Shown here piece by piece: positions 16,186-24,901 of a stretch of DNA of 64,000 nt. The notes under the pieces were generated by a model. The model ran no database searches, had not been told where the DNA came from, and saw nothing but the letters and a program-made list of their open reading frames with translations. This DNA comes from Anaerolineae bacterium (GTDB lineage: Bacteria > Chloroflexota > Anaerolineae > Anaerolineales > Villigracilaceae): the NCBI GenBank assembly GCA_022013685.1, contig JAKLPV010000070.1:41860-105859 (forward strand), given 5' to 3'. The number at the start of each line of letters is the position of its first letter. Position 1 is the first letter of the stretch. The translations under genes were made by a program, and so were the position numbers.

Positions 16186-17277
16186 TTATTCAACATACTC
16201 AATTTCAGCGGGCAAAGCTCGCAAGGCTTCCTGAAGCGAGGCAAGCATAATTAATGTAATCAGGATGGCCGAGGTAACACACCAGATGCAGACCGCCATG
16301 ATCACAAATGGTTCAAGATAGGTCAGGTAAGCAGAGAAGATGGTGCCAAAGAAGGCCATGCCAAACAGGGCCAATGGGGCATAGGATGAGAGAATTCCCC
16401 ATTTCTGGCGGTTTGCCCACCAGGCAAGCAGGATGGCGAGATAGCCAAGCCCACCTAAAACGCCCACCGGCAGGATTCCGAACAGGCGCGCATAGGAGCT
16501 TGATTGCACGGCGTTGCAATCCCCGACCGGGCCGCAAAAGGCCTGTATCAGGGTTACTTCGATATAGGAGAGATAAGCAGCCACCAGTAAACCAGCCACA
16601 GACAGCACTGGGATCGCCCAGTTTGTCATCCAGGCCGGGGCTGGTCTGAGATGAACATTGCTAAACATGAACAGTAACAGGCGCGCAATGGCATACAGCA
16701 GGGCCAGTAACATGCCGACCAGAACAATGATCGCGAGTACAAATCCATTGTCGCGCATCCCTGAAGGAGCGGGTTGGAAATCCATCGGGGCAGGAACAGG
16801 CTCTTCGCGCAGCGCGGCAGGCGTCGGGGAGTCCGAATCCGGGGCAGCGGCCAGCAGTGGTTGGAGTTCGAGCCGGTCGGGCAAATCCACGCCGCCAGCG
16901 GCCAGATGAGTCTCGATTAACTCATCGAATTCAAGCCGTACCTGATCGTAGCCGACCAGGGGCTGGTCGCCAATCACCAAAAATGGGACGCCGATCATGC
17001 GCTTTTCGATGCCGTAACTGGCGCCGAGGGCATAGAGCGCATCGATATGTTCAAGGCTGTAGATTTGGATCAATTGCAGATCGAGCTGCGTGCCATATTT
17101 CTCGCGGATGGGTGGCAGGGTCATACTGATGGTTTGCTGGCAGTGCTTGCAGCCAGACATCCAGAACATGACTGCGTGAACAACGGGGGGCTCAGCAGTT
17201 TGGGCGCGGGCCGGCCAGGTCAGGTTCAGCGCCAACAGGCAAAAAACAGGCAGGAGGATGATCAGTTTTTTTAGCAT
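16186..17277 (-). CDS. Thioredoxin-like domain fused to vitamin K epoxide reductase (VKOR)
   Basis: 363 residues. A signal peptide or anchor (1-25) is followed by an extracytoplasmic thioredoxin-like domain with the redox pair CKHC (43-46), then a Pro/Ala linker (about 150-180). A membrane-embedded VKOR domain follows, with about five helices. It has the loop cysteines FCGPVGDC before NAVQSSSYA, and the quinone-side pair CIWC near the C-terminus. VKOR re-oxidises its thioredoxin partner and passes electrons to quinone, so the protein should make disulfide bonds in secreted proteins. The thioredoxin part comes before VKOR, the reverse of the usual cyanobacterial fusion. Transcription of metK, upstream, should end at the hairpin 17313-17349, so this gene likely has its own promoter. 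Confidence 0.88.
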   Translation of the reverse strand: MLKKLIILLPVFCLLALNLTWPARAQTAEPPVVHAVMFWMSGCKHCQQTISMTLPPIREKYGTQLDLQLIQIYSLEHIDALYALGASYGIEKRMIGVPFLVIGDQPLVGYDQVRLEFDELIETHLAAGGVDLPDRLELQPLLAAAPDSDSPTPAALREEPVPAPMDFQPAPSGMRDNGFVLAIIVLVGMLLALLYAIARLLLFMFSNVHLRPAPAWMTNWAIPVLSVAGLLVAAYLSYIEVTLIQAFCGPVGDCNAVQSSSYARLFGILPVGVLGGLGYLAILLAWWANRQKWGILSSYAPLALFGMAFFGTIFSAYLTYLEPFVIMAVCIWCVTSAILITLIMLASLQEALRALPAEIEYVE

Positions 17278-17312
17278 GGTTGTTCCCTGGTTAAAAGTGT
17301 ACCAGAAAATAA

Positions 17313-17349
17313 AAATCCTGTTTATGGTTTCAAACCATAAACAGGATTT
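17313..17349 (-). terminator. Terminator of metK
   Basis: A perfect 15-18 bp palindrome, AAATCCTGTTTATGG / CCATAAACAGGATTT, followed on the minus strand by TTATTTTC. It separates metK from the VKOR fusion gene. Confidence 0.8.
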
Positions 17350-17367
17350 AAATCTCGCTTTGCAGGA

Positions 17368-18579
17368 TTAAAGACCCGCGGCTTTGCGCATGGCTTCAGT
17401 CTTGTTGGTCTCTTCCCAGGGCAGTTGGATATCGTCGCGTCCAAAGTGGCCGTAAGCGGCGGTCTGGCGGTAGATCGGGCGGCGTAGGTTCAAGTCGCGG
17501 ATGATGGCGCCGGGGCGCAAATCAAAGACCTCGGTGATGATCGCGGATATTTTCTCGTCTGAGATTTTGCCGGTGCCAAAGGTTTCGACATTGACCGAAA
17601 GCGGGTGGGCAACGCCAATGGCATAGGCCACCTGGATTTCACAACGGTCAGCGATTCCCGCGGCGACCACGTTTTTGGCAGCCCAGCGCGCGGCGTAAGC
17701 GGCAGAACGATCGACCTTTGTGGGGTCTTTACCCGAGAAAGCGCCGCCGCCATGACGGCCCATGCCGCCGTAAGTGTCGACGATGATCTTGCGCCCGGTC
17801 AGGCCGGCATCGCCCATTGGTCCGCCAATCACAAAGCGGCCGGTGGGGTTGACATAGATCTTGATCTCGCCGTCACGCAATTCGGCAGGAATGATCGGAT
17901 CGATGACGTGTTCGATAATGCCGGCGCGAATTTCTTCTTGCGAAACTTCAGCCGCGTGCTGGGTCGAGATCAGCACCGTATCGACGCGCTTGGGTTTGCC
18001 GAAAGCATATTCAATTGTGACCTGGCTTTTGCCATCGGGGCGCAGCCAGGGCAGGGTTCCGTTTTTGCGCACTTCACTCAGGCGGCGGGTCAGTTTGTGG
18101 GCCAGGTAGATCGGCATCGGCATCAGGGTGGCGGTTTCGTTGCAGGCAAAGCCAAACATCATACCCTGGTCGCCCGCGCCGACGTGTTCGATCTTGGCGT
18201 CGGTCATTTCACCGGCTTTGTCTTCCATGGCGTGATCAACACCGAGAGCAATATCGGGGCTTTGGCTGGCAATGGCTGCCAGGACGGCGCAAGTACTGCC
18301 ATCGAAGCCTTTCTCGCTGCTGTCATAACCAATTTCGTTGACAACCTTGCGTACCAAATCATCAAAATTGACGAAAGCAGTGGTGGTAATCTCGCCTAGC
18401 ACGGCGATAAACCCGGTCTTTGCTGCGGTTTCGCAGGCCACGCGCGAAAAGGGATCCTGCTCAAGGCAGGCATCGAGAACTGCATCTGAAATTTGGTCAC
18501 ACATTTTATCGGGGTGACCTTCTGTCACGCTTTCAGATGTGAAGAGTAACTTGGGGGAATTCATAAAAGTGTTGCTCAT
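17368..18579 (-). CDS. metK: S-adenosylmethionine synthetase
   Basis: 403 residues, the usual length. Signatures include [20 protein letters not shown] (ATP and Mg site), [15 protein letters not shown] (hexapeptide region), the methionine-side [19 protein letters not shown], and the P-loop-like [20 protein letters not shown]. The enzyme makes SAM from methionine and ATP. It is preceded by a SAM-I riboswitch and a terminator, so expression should fall when SAM is plentiful. The ATG at 18579 follows GGAG at about 11 bp. The ATG at 18564 is an alternative. Confidence 0.98.
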   Translation of the reverse strand: MSNTFMNSPKLLFTSESVTEGHPDKMCDQISDAVLDACLEQDPFSRVACETAAKTGFIAVLGEITTTAFVNFDDLVRKVVNEIGYDSSEKGFDGSTCAVLAAIASQSPDIALGVDHAMEDKAGEMTDAKIEHVGAGDQGMMFGFACNETATLMPMPIYLAHKLTRRLSEVRKNGTLPWLRPDGKSQVTIEYAFGKPKRVDTVLISTQHAAEVSQEEIRAGIIEHVIDPIIPAELRDGEIKIYVNPTGRFVIGGPMGDAGLTGRKIIVDTYGGMGRHGGGAFSGKDPTKVDRSAAYAARWAAKNVVAAGIADRCEIQVAYAIGVAHPLSVNVETFGTGKISDEKISAIITEVFDLRPGAIIRDLNLRRPIYRQTAAYGHFGRDDIQLPWEETNKTEAMRKAAGL

Positions 18580-18603
18580 TGCGTTTTTGTCTCCTTGTTA
18601 AAG

Positions 18604-18640
18604 AAAATTGCCCTTTTCGGTCAAACTGAAAGGGCAATTG
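18604..18640 (-). terminator. Riboswitch expression-platform terminator
   Basis: On the minus strand, AATTGCCCTTT pairs with AAAAGGGCAATT across an 11-base loop, followed by a T-rich tract (TTTTCTTT). It lies between the SAM-I aptamer and metK, as expected for transcription attenuation. Confidence 0.85.
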
Positions 18641-18656
18641 CGAAAACGCGGACGCC

Positions 18657-18763
18657 CTCTCATCTCCCAGATGTTCTCTGCCGGAATTGGCACCGTGTCT
18701 GGCTTTCGCCAGCCGGTTGTCGAGGCTTCGTCGGGCCGGTCCCTCCGCCTCTCTGGATAAGAG
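18657..18763 (-). promoter_or_regulatory. SAM-I (S-box) riboswitch aptamer upstream of metK
   Basis: Reading the minus strand from 18763: P1 strand CTCTTATC, AGAGAGGCGGAGGGAC, the conserved GGCCCGACGAAGCC, CGGCAACC-like CGACAACCGG, an extended P3 hairpin, the GGTGCCAATTCC block, and the closing GATGAGAG that pairs with P1. These are the S-box consensus elements in the right order. SAM binding should stabilise P1 and allow the downstream terminator (18604-18640) to form, shutting off metK. Confidence 0.95.
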
Positions 18764-18795
18764 TGCCGTATTAGGGGCTATTGAATTGTGCCGCG

Positions 18796-18824
18796 ATATT
18801 ACCACAGGACGCGAAGCGAGTCAA
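18796..18824 (-). promoter_or_regulatory. Promoter of metK and its riboswitch
   Basis: TTGACT (18819-18824), a 17 bp spacer and TAATAT (18796-18801) on the minus strand. This places the transcript start about 25 bases before the aptamer. Confidence 0.7.
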
Positions 18825-18877
18825 AGGGTTGAATGGTGAAAAACAAATAGCCTGTGCAGCCTGTTTGAAAAATAAAA

Positions 18878-18912
18878 CAACCTCCCGGCAGTAAAATGCT
18901 GCTGGGAGGTTG
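18878..18912 (-). terminator. Terminator of the SUMF1-like lipoprotein gene
   Basis: Stem CAACCTCCC-GGCAG / CTGC-T-GGGAGGTTG with a 7-base loop, followed on the minus strand by TTTTATTTTTC. Confidence 0.85.
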
Positions 18913-18927
18913 TGATTATTATTTAAT

Positions 18928-19887
18928 TTACTGACCCTGCGCGCAGCGGAAACCAACAAACTCGGTGGCTTCACCCTTGTAGCGCTCAGATGTTTTATCG
19001 AGAGTCCGGTCAGGCGAAAGCAGGAACCCGCGATTCGAGACGCGTAGCTCTTTGAAACCGTCAGCCCAGGAGCCGCCACGAATAACCACACGCTTGCCAT
19101 TTGCGCCGAAAGTCTCCGGACCCATCGGGTTAAGCTCGGGCGATTCGGCATAGTAATTTTCTTTGTAGTAGTCTGAAGTCCATTCCCAGACGTTGCCGGC
19201 CATGTCGAGAATACCAAAGGGGCTGGCGCCGTTGGGGTACGATCCTACGCGCTGGGTATCACGCAGTTTGTAATCAAAGTTTGCCAGGGCTTCGCTGGGA
19301 AGATCATCGCCCCAGGGGAAAGTGCGGAAATCGACACCGCCACCGCGGGCCGCATATTCCCACTCTGCTTCGGTAGGTAAGCGGCGTCCGGCCCAGGTGC
19401 AGTAATTCACAGCTTCTTCATGGGTCACATAGATTACAGGAAATTCATTGAACTCTTCACTGCCAAAATACTTGGGGCGTGAGGCCGATTTGACTTCACG
19501 AGGAAAGTCACAAGCGCCGGCATTCACACAAAGAATGTACATGGCATTGGTGACTTCAACCTTGTCCATCCAAAACCCTGAAAGCTCAACAGTGTGGCCG
19601 GGTTTCTCATCGTCGATGGCATTCTCATCAAGACCACCCATACGGAATTTCCCGGATGGAATGAAAACTTGAATCATGCCATCGGTCGATGCTGTTCTCT
19701 CGTCTCCGAGCTCGGCGCTATCTTCACCAGGAGCGGCAACGGCTTCAGTGGATTCCGCGGCCACCACTTCTTCAGTTGGTGCGGCTGTTGGCAAACTAAT
19801 GGCTGTAGGCTCAGCTTGAGAACCTGGCAGGTCACATGCGCTCAACAAAAAAACTAAAATCAGTAGAATCGGGAATGCTTTTTTCAT
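18928..19887 (-). CDS. Lipoprotein with formylglycine-generating-enzyme-like (SUMF1) domain
   Basis: 319 residues. The lipobox LLSAC (lipid on Cys18) is followed by a Glu/Ala/Thr linker to about residue 70. The SUMF1/FGE-sulfatase fold follows: GKFRMGGLDENA, VELSGFWMDKVEVTNAMY, AVNYCTWAGRRLPTEAEWEY, AGNVWEWTSDYY and RVVIRGGSWADGF, ending GFRCAQ. True formylglycine-generating enzymes have a Cys pair just after the GGS(W/F) motif; none is present here. This is more likely a structural or binding member of the family on the cell surface. It has its own terminator downstream. The promoter is uncertain. Confidence 0.85.
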   Translation of the reverse strand: MKKAFPILLILVFLLSACDLPGSQAEPTAISLPTAAPTEEVVAAESTEAVAAPGEDSAELGDERTASTDGMIQVFIPSGKFRMGGLDENAIDDEKPGHTVELSGFWMDKVEVTNAMYILCVNAGACDFPREVKSASRPKYFGSEEFNEFPVIYVTHEEAVNYCTWAGRRLPTEAEWEYAARGGGVDFRTFPWGDDLPSEALANFDYKLRDTQRVGSYPNGASPFGILDMAGNVWEWTSDYYKENYYAESPELNPMGPETFGANGKRVVIRGGSWADGFKELRVSNRGFLLSPDRTLDKTSERYKGEATEFVGFRCAQGQ

Positions 19888-19926
19888 AGGTGCCTCCTTA
19901 AAGAATGATTTTCAATATAACCCGAC

Positions 19927-20011
19927 AAGTTTGCACGGTCACTCCCCCATTTGTAGGATTGCGCAAACTTTAAAATATTTCCCTTATTTTAGCACGAAGG
20001 TGCAAGTTTGC
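19927..20011. repeat. Three AAGTTTGC-type motifs in an intergenic region
   Basis: AAGTTTGCAC (19927-19936), GCGCAAACTT in inverse orientation (19961-19970) and GTGCAAGTTTGC (20000-20011) lie in the 196 bp between two divergent genes. They could be operator half-sites; no regulator is identified. Confidence 0.35.
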
Positions 20012-20083
20012 TAAAAAATAACGATAACACCGGGAGCAATTTTAAGACCTGCACAAGTCCTTGAGTTACGTTAGAATAGCCCC

Positions 20084-21784
20084 ATGCCAGCCTTGGAGAA
20101 AACCCTGCCCACCGACGATCTTGGCTACCTGCAGATAGTCGCATCTCTGTGGGGCGCTGAACTTGCCTCGTCAGATCCGGCCATAGCCGCCGATGAACTC
20201 ACTACCGCTCTGTGTGACGCCGAACTGCTCGAAGAAATTGTCAGCACCCTGCCTGAAGAGGCCCAAACGGCTCTGGGCGCACTGGCTGATTCTGCGGGTC
20301 GCCTGCCCTGGGAAACTTTTACACGTCGCTTTGGTGACTTGCGCGAAATGGGCCCCGGCAAACGTGACCGTGAAAAACCGCACCTGCGCCCAGCCTCCGC
20401 TACCGAAACCTTATGGTATCGCGCGCTGTTGGCGCGGGCCTTCTTTGAAACCGAGCGCGGCCCGCAAGAATTTGCCTTCATTCCCGATGATCTGCTTGAA
20501 GCGCTGGGCTTTATCGGCTTCAAGAGCGAAGGCGAACCGAAAAAAACACACGATGCCGCCGAAAAAACCATCGCCAAGCCAGCCGCCGCTTTGCCCCTGC
20601 AAGACAAACCCCTCGGTCGCGCGGCCACCCCGGCTGAAAAATCCGTCCCCGAGAGCGCTTCAGATGGAATATTGGAAGAGATTACCACGCTATTGGCTGC
20701 CATTCGTACCGGCAGGCCGATCCCGGCCCTGGCTTTGCACCGTCCGTTCTTGCTGGACCTGTTAACTGTTTCCCGTTTCATCAGCCCCTCCAACGTTGAA
20801 AACGAACCCGCGGCTGCCGGCTGGACTTTGAACCCCGAAGCGGTCAAACGCTTTTTTGAATCGTCCCGCGCCGAGGCTTTGTCCTTGCTTGCGGATGCCT
20901 GGCGCGCCAGCCCCGATTTGAACGAACTGCGTCAGGTCCCCGGCCTGGTTTGCGAAGGCGGCTGGCGCAACGACCCGCTTGCCACGCGCACCTTCTTGCT
21001 CGACCTGCTGACGCTCATTCCTAAAAATCAGTGGTGGAGTCTGGCTGCCTTGATCCGTGACTTGAAAGCCGCCAGCCCTGATTTTCAGCGCCAGGGCGGC
21101 GAGTACGACACCTGGTTTGTCAAACGCCAATCTGACGGGTTATATCTGCGCGGATTCGCCCACTGGGAGGATGTCGAAGGCGAATTGGTGCGTTACCTTG
21201 TCAGTATTTTGCACTGGCTGGGGCTGGCCGATATCGCTTCAGCGCAGGATGGCGGCCCAATCAGCGCGTTTCGGATGCTTGATAAAGCCGAACTTCGTGA
21301 TGAAAACGGAAAAATCAGCGTCAATTCCAATGGACGTATCAGCGCGCCGCGGCTGACTCCGCGCAGTGTGCGCTACCAGGTGTCACGCTTCTGCGAGTGG
21401 GAAGAATCCAAAAGCAATGGCGATTATCGCTACCGTGTCACGCCTGCTTCGCTAAAGACGGCCCACGGACAAGGTTTGAAGGCCGGTCAATTACTTAGTC
21501 TTTTGGCAAAAAACGCATCCGGGCCAATTCCGCCCGCATTTGTAAAAGCCTTGCAGCGCTGGGAGATTAACGGAACAGAAGCGCGGGTGGAACATCTGGT
21601 CGTCTTAAGGGTATCCAGGCCGGAGGTGATGAGCGAACTGAAAAATTCGAAGGCGGGGCGATTCCTGTCAGAGCCGCTTGGGCCCACTGCGGCGGTTGTC
21701 AAGCCGGGAGCTGAATCTAAAATCCTGGAAGCCCTGGCAGAGATGGGCTTGCTGGCTGAAGTGAGCGGAATAAAGGATGAATAA
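20084..21784 (+). CDS. Helicase-associated (XPB N-terminal-like) protein, no motor domain
   Basis: 566 residues, soluble, mostly helical. The layout (LPEEAQTALGALADSAGRLPWETFTRRFG, then a winged-helix-like middle and FCEWEESKSNGDYRYRVTPASL near the end) reminds me of the 'helicase C-terminal-like' domain found at the N-terminus of XPB/Ssl2 helicases. No Walker motifs are present, so it is not a helicase itself. An Ala/Pro-rich low-complexity linker lies at about residues 150-200. TAGAAT at 20072-20077 is a fair -10 box only 6 bp before the ATG, so the mRNA may be leaderless. Assignment to a family is tentative. Confidence 0.55.
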   Translation: MPALEKTLPTDDLGYLQIVASLWGAELASSDPAIAADELTTALCDAELLEEIVSTLPEEAQTALGALADSAGRLPWETFTRRFGDLREMGPGKRDREKPHLRPASATETLWYRALLARAFFETERGPQEFAFIPDDLLEALGFIGFKSEGEPKKTHDAAEKTIAKPAAALPLQDKPLGRAATPAEKSVPESASDGILEEITTLLAAIRTGRPIPALALHRPFLLDLLTVSRFISPSNVENEPAAAGWTLNPEAVKRFFESSRAEALSLLADAWRASPDLNELRQVPGLVCEGGWRNDPLATRTFLLDLLTLIPKNQWWSLAALIRDLKAASPDFQRQGGEYDTWFVKRQSDGLYLRGFAHWEDVEGELVRYLVSILHWLGLADIASAQDGGPISAFRMLDKAELRDENGKISVNSNGRISAPRLTPRSVRYQVSRFCEWEESKSNGDYRYRVTPASLKTAHGQGLKAGQLLSLLAKNASGPIPPAFVKALQRWEINGTEARVEHLVVLRVSRPEVMSELKNSKAGRFLSEPLGPTAAVVKPGAESKILEALAEMGLLAEVSGIKDE

Positions 21785-21810
21785 AAAACTCGCCTGATGG
21801 CGAGTTTTTT
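21783..21810. terminator. Bidirectional terminator between the XPB-like gene and mrpG
   Basis: AAAAAACTCGCC / GGCGAGTTTTTT with a 4-base loop. It works for both convergent genes. Confidence 0.9.
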
Positions 21811-21815
21811 ATTGG

Positions 21816-22178
21816 TCAAACATTTTTCCCCGAACCACGCGGCAAAACCTCGGCCAGGTCGTCGCGGGTGGCCTGGGCCATGGGCAGACCGCTTTTGTAA
21901 GCGGCAGATGCAATCGTGTGTGCAACCACTGGCGAGGCCAGCAAAAGGAAGACAATCAGAATAAGGCTTTTGAAGATCGTCAAGTCGCGCCAGAGAACAA
22001 TTGTTGCTGCGCCCAAGAGAAACACGGCGCCAAACGCGCTGACTTTGCCGGTGGCATGTAAACGGGTATAAACATCGGGCAGGCGGGTAACTCCCAACAT
22101 GCCGATAGATGAAAAAATGCTGCCAACAACGATGAAGACAATGGCGACAATTTTCAGGGCAATTTGAAGGGTTTCCAT
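21816..22178 (-). CDS. mrpG: Mrp Na+/H+ antiporter subunit G
   Basis: 120 residues, three membrane helices. The conserved stretch GSIFSSIGMLGVTRLPDVYTRLHA is typical of MnhG/PhaG. It is the last gene of the mrp operon. The stop codon of mrpF and this start are adjacent. MrpG is a small accessory subunit needed for assembly of the full antiporter. Confidence 0.93.
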   Translation of the reverse strand: METLQIALKIVAIVFIVVGSIFSSIGMLGVTRLPDVYTRLHATGKVSAFGAVFLLGAATIVLWRDLTIFKSLILIVFLLLASPVVAHTIASAAYKSGLPMAQATRDDLAEVLPRGSGKNV

Positions 22179-22505
22179 TTAGAACATCCTATGATCAACA
22201 ACGTATTTGGCCAAAGCTATTGTTGCCAGGTAGCCGAGCGCGGCCAGGCCGAGAGCCGTATCAACAAAAATGGCATTATTTAAGTTCACGTTCAAATCTG
22301 GCGAAACCTGGTTGAGAATGGCAAACAAGACCAGCACGCACAGGATGAGTGTGCCTGTCAGGTCGAGGCCGATCAGGCGGTCAAAGCTGTTTTCGCCATA
22401 CCAGGCGCGCCAGGCTGCAAACAAGAGAAAGATAACATGTAAGACCAGTGCGCCAATGGCAACATACACCAAAATACTATCCAGAACATTCATCAGGGTA
22501 CTCAT
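22179..22505 (-). CDS. mrpF: Mrp Na+/H+ antiporter subunit F
   Basis: 108 residues with three hydrophobic helices. The segment FDRLIGLDLTGTLILCVLVL is the MrpF core, with the Asp that is essential in Bacillus MrpF. It sits between mrpE and mrpG with only short gaps. The ATG at 22505 is used; the ATG at 22493 is possible. Confidence 0.9.
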   Translation of the reverse strand: MSTLMNVLDSILVYVAIGALVLHVIFLLFAAWRAWYGENSFDRLIGLDLTGTLILCVLVLFAILNQVSPDLNVNLNNAIFVDTALGLAALGYLATIALAKYVVDHRMF

Positions 22506-22514
22506 TTCCAGATC

Positions 22515-23012
22515 TTATGCGACAATTTTGCTCAACAGGTTGCGGCGCAAGGATTGGGCCTGCTCGGCATATTCTGCTGAGCGGTCAATATCGAGGGTGT
22601 GGGTATACAGGATGCCGCGTTCATCCATGGCGACCACCATTTCGCCAGGGGTCAGGGTTATAGCGTGAGCGCTCAGGGCGGTCGCCAGTTCACTCTGGCA
22701 GCCAGAATCTATCGCTACGATGCCGGGTCGGATTGGCAGTTTAGGGTTGAGCACTATCTGAGCAACTTGATAGGCGCTTGTGAGCATATCTACAATCATC
22801 AAGATGGCATAACGAAAGAGACCGTTGAAAAACGGTAAGACGCGTGACCAGTTGAAGGGCTGTTCACGGCGCGGCAGGAGCAGACTGACGCCCAAGGCCA
22901 GTAATACTCCCATAAAGAGATTGGCCAGAATGTCTCTCAGCGTATGGTCGTATCGATAAGAGAGAGAAAGATAAACTATCAAGAGTGGCAGGGCTACTTG
23001 CAAACGCACCAT
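22515..23012 (-). CDS. mrpE: Mrp Na+/H+ antiporter subunit E
   Basis: 165 residues from the ATG at 23012. It has two or three N-terminal helices (FMGVLLALGVSLLLP) followed by the cytosolic domain with TLTPGEMVVAMDERGILYTHTLDI, characteristic of MrpE/MnhE. The longer frame overlaps the mrpD end and has no family similarity. MrpE is needed for stable complex formation. Confidence 0.9.
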   Translation of the reverse strand: MVRLQVALPLLIVYLSLSYRYDHTLRDILANLFMGVLLALGVSLLLPRREQPFNWSRVLPFFNGLFRYAILMIVDMLTSAYQVAQIVLNPKLPIRPGIVAIDSGCQSELATALSAHAITLTPGEMVVAMDERGILYTHTLDIDRSAEYAEQAQSLRRNLLSKIVA

Positions 23013-23041
23013 TGTATTTAAATCCTTTTTTGCAGGCCAGG

Positions 23042-24541
23042 TTATCGGATCGTGGCTTGCGGCAAGGCATTGACGAGTTGGATGTAATTTTCGGGTTGTA
23101 GCAGTGTTTGAACAACATGATTCGAGGCCCAGACCAGTGGCTCGCTCCAAATACCGAGCAGCAGGCAGAGCGCGATCAGGATTGCGGGGGCCAGTAAATA
23201 ATCACCACTCTTGGGTTTGACATGGGGGTCTTGCTCGAACCAAACCTTCATAAATGAACGGATGACGTAAGTCAGGGTGATAATGCTGGCGAAGCCGATA
23301 ATTGCCAAGGGGAGATAATTTTCGGATTCGACACCGCTCCAGAAAATCATCAATTTGCTGATGAAACCATTCATGGGCGGGATGCCCGCCAGCGCCATGC
23401 CGCCCAGCAGGAAGAGTATCCCTGCTGCGGGGCTGGTTTTGCCAACGCCAACCAGCACTTCAAAAGAAGCGCTTTTGACCGGCGCGCGGCTGGCCATCGC
23501 GCCTGCCATCATCAGCATGGCAGCTTTGATCAAAGCATGATTGAAAGTGAAAACCAGAGCGCCGGTAAGCGCAAGCGGTGTTCCCCATCCAATGCCAACC
23601 AGGATGAAACCAATCTGGCTGAGCGTGGAGTAGGCCAACATGCGTTTGGCGTTATGTGTGCCGGCTGCGCCAAAACCGCCATAAATGACTCCGACAACGC
23701 CCAATACAACCAGTAATAGACTGAGTTTGTCGGCCTGGGCCAGGAATAAAAGCGTGATCATACGCAGGAAACCATAGATGCCAAATTTGACCACGATCGA
23801 AGAGAGCATTGCGCTCACAGCCGTGGGTGCGGCAGCGTGAAAATCCGGTTGCCAGAAGTGGAAAGGGAAAATCGCGCTCTTGGTCAGGAAGGTGGCCGTC
23901 AGGAAGGCCAGACCGGCCAGGGTGAGCGGGTCAGATGGGTTTTCGGCAATACTCTGCGCCAGGCTGGCCAGGTTAAGCGTGCCGTGCGCGGCATAAAGAG
24001 AGCCAATCCCCAACAAGAAGAGGATTGCGCCAACTGTGCTGATCAGCAGGTACTTGTACGAAGCTTCGATACCGTATTCATCGTCAGCCATGCCGGTTAG
24101 CACGGCGCCGCTGATAACAATGACTTCAGCGAACACAAACAGGTTGAACAAATCGCCGGTCAGGAAAGCGCCGCTCATGCCGGTTGCCAGCCCGAGGAAT
24201 ATCGGGTAGAAAGTGGGATACTGAACCACTTTCTCTTGCGAACCGGCAGCGTAGAGAATACCAGCTGCCAGTACAACCTGGGTCATGACCAGCATGAAAG
24301 CGGACAACGGATCGGCGATCAGGGTGATTCCTGCGGGGACAGGCCAAAGCCCTGATTGCAATACCAATGTTTCGCCAATAATAAATATTTGCCAGGCCAG
24401 CGCCAAAGAAAAGCCCAGCGAAGTCAGCATGGTCAGCAGCGATAATCCCTGCTGTAGGCGGCGCTTTTTGCGCGCCAGCAAGGTTACGACCACACCGGCG
24501 AACGGGATCAACAGAGGAGGCAGGATGAGCCAGTTCATCAA
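23042..24541 (-). CDS. mrpD: Mrp Na+/H+ antiporter subunit D (NuoM/N-like)
   Basis: 499 residues with about 14 helices. The proton-channel motifs are shared with complex I: LFNLFVFAEVIVISGAVL with the key Glu, a Lys in ATFLTKSAIFPFHFWQPD, and HNAKRMLAYSTLSQIG. MrpD is a central ion-translocating subunit. The ATGA-type overlap (4 bp) with mrpC supports one transcript. That it sits with mrpC and mrpE rather than in the nuo operon separates it from NuoN. Confidence 0.93.
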   Translation of the reverse strand: MMNWLILPPLLIPFAGVVVTLLARKKRRLQQGLSLLTMLTSLGFSLALAWQIFIIGETLVLQSGLWPVPAGITLIADPLSAFMLVMTQVVLAAGILYAAGSQEKVVQYPTFYPIFLGLATGMSGAFLTGDLFNLFVFAEVIVISGAVLTGMADDEYGIEASYKYLLISTVGAILFLLGIGSLYAAHGTLNLASLAQSIAENPSDPLTLAGLAFLTATFLTKSAIFPFHFWQPDFHAAAPTAVSAMLSSIVVKFGIYGFLRMITLLFLAQADKLSLLLVVLGVVGVIYGGFGAAGTHNAKRMLAYSTLSQIGFILVGIGWGTPLALTGALVFTFNHALIKAAMLMMAGAMASRAPVKSASFEVLVGVGKTSPAAGILFLLGGMALAGIPPMNGFISKLMIFWSGVESENYLPLAIIGFASIITLTYVIRSFMKVWFEQDPHVKPKSGDYLLAPAILIALCLLLGIWSEPLVWASNHVVQTLLQPENYIQLVNALPQATIR

Positions 24542-24873
24542 TTACGCAATCCTTTGATTTCGTCAGAATCGCTGGTTTTGTAGCGATAACCAATTACATA
24601 GAGCAAACTGAGGGCGAAGGCAAAACCACCTGCACTGATGACAATCGCGGTTAGAACCAGGGCTTGCGGCAGCGGGTCGCTGATCTGGGCCGTGTATCCA
24701 TAATATGCGGCTGCAATCCCATCGTAAGCCCCGGTGGTCAGCAGGAACATGTTTATCGCGTTGGATAGAATGATCAGACCAATGGCGGAGCGAATGATAT
24801 TGCGGCGCAGGAGTTGATAAATACCCAGCGCAAACATCAAACCAATTGCAAGGGCGGTTAGTAAATTCAGCAT
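24538..24873 (-). CDS. mrpC: Mrp Na+/H+ antiporter subunit C (NuoK-like)
   Basis: 111 residues, three helices, homologous to NuoK. The motif SAIGLIILSNAINMFLLTTGAY is typical of MnhC, as is the late insertion of an Ala/Gly-rich segment (AIVISAGGFAFALSLLYVIGYRY). Its stop overlaps the mrpD start by 4 bp. Confidence 0.93.
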   Translation of the reverse strand: MLNLLTALAIGLMFALGIYQLLRRNIIRSAIGLIILSNAINMFLLTTGAYDGIAAAYYGYTAQISDPLPQALVLTAIVISAGGFAFALSLLYVIGYRYKTSDSDEIKGLRN

Positions 24874-24901
24874 AGTTGAAGTCCGGATTTCAAAAAAGTT
24901 C

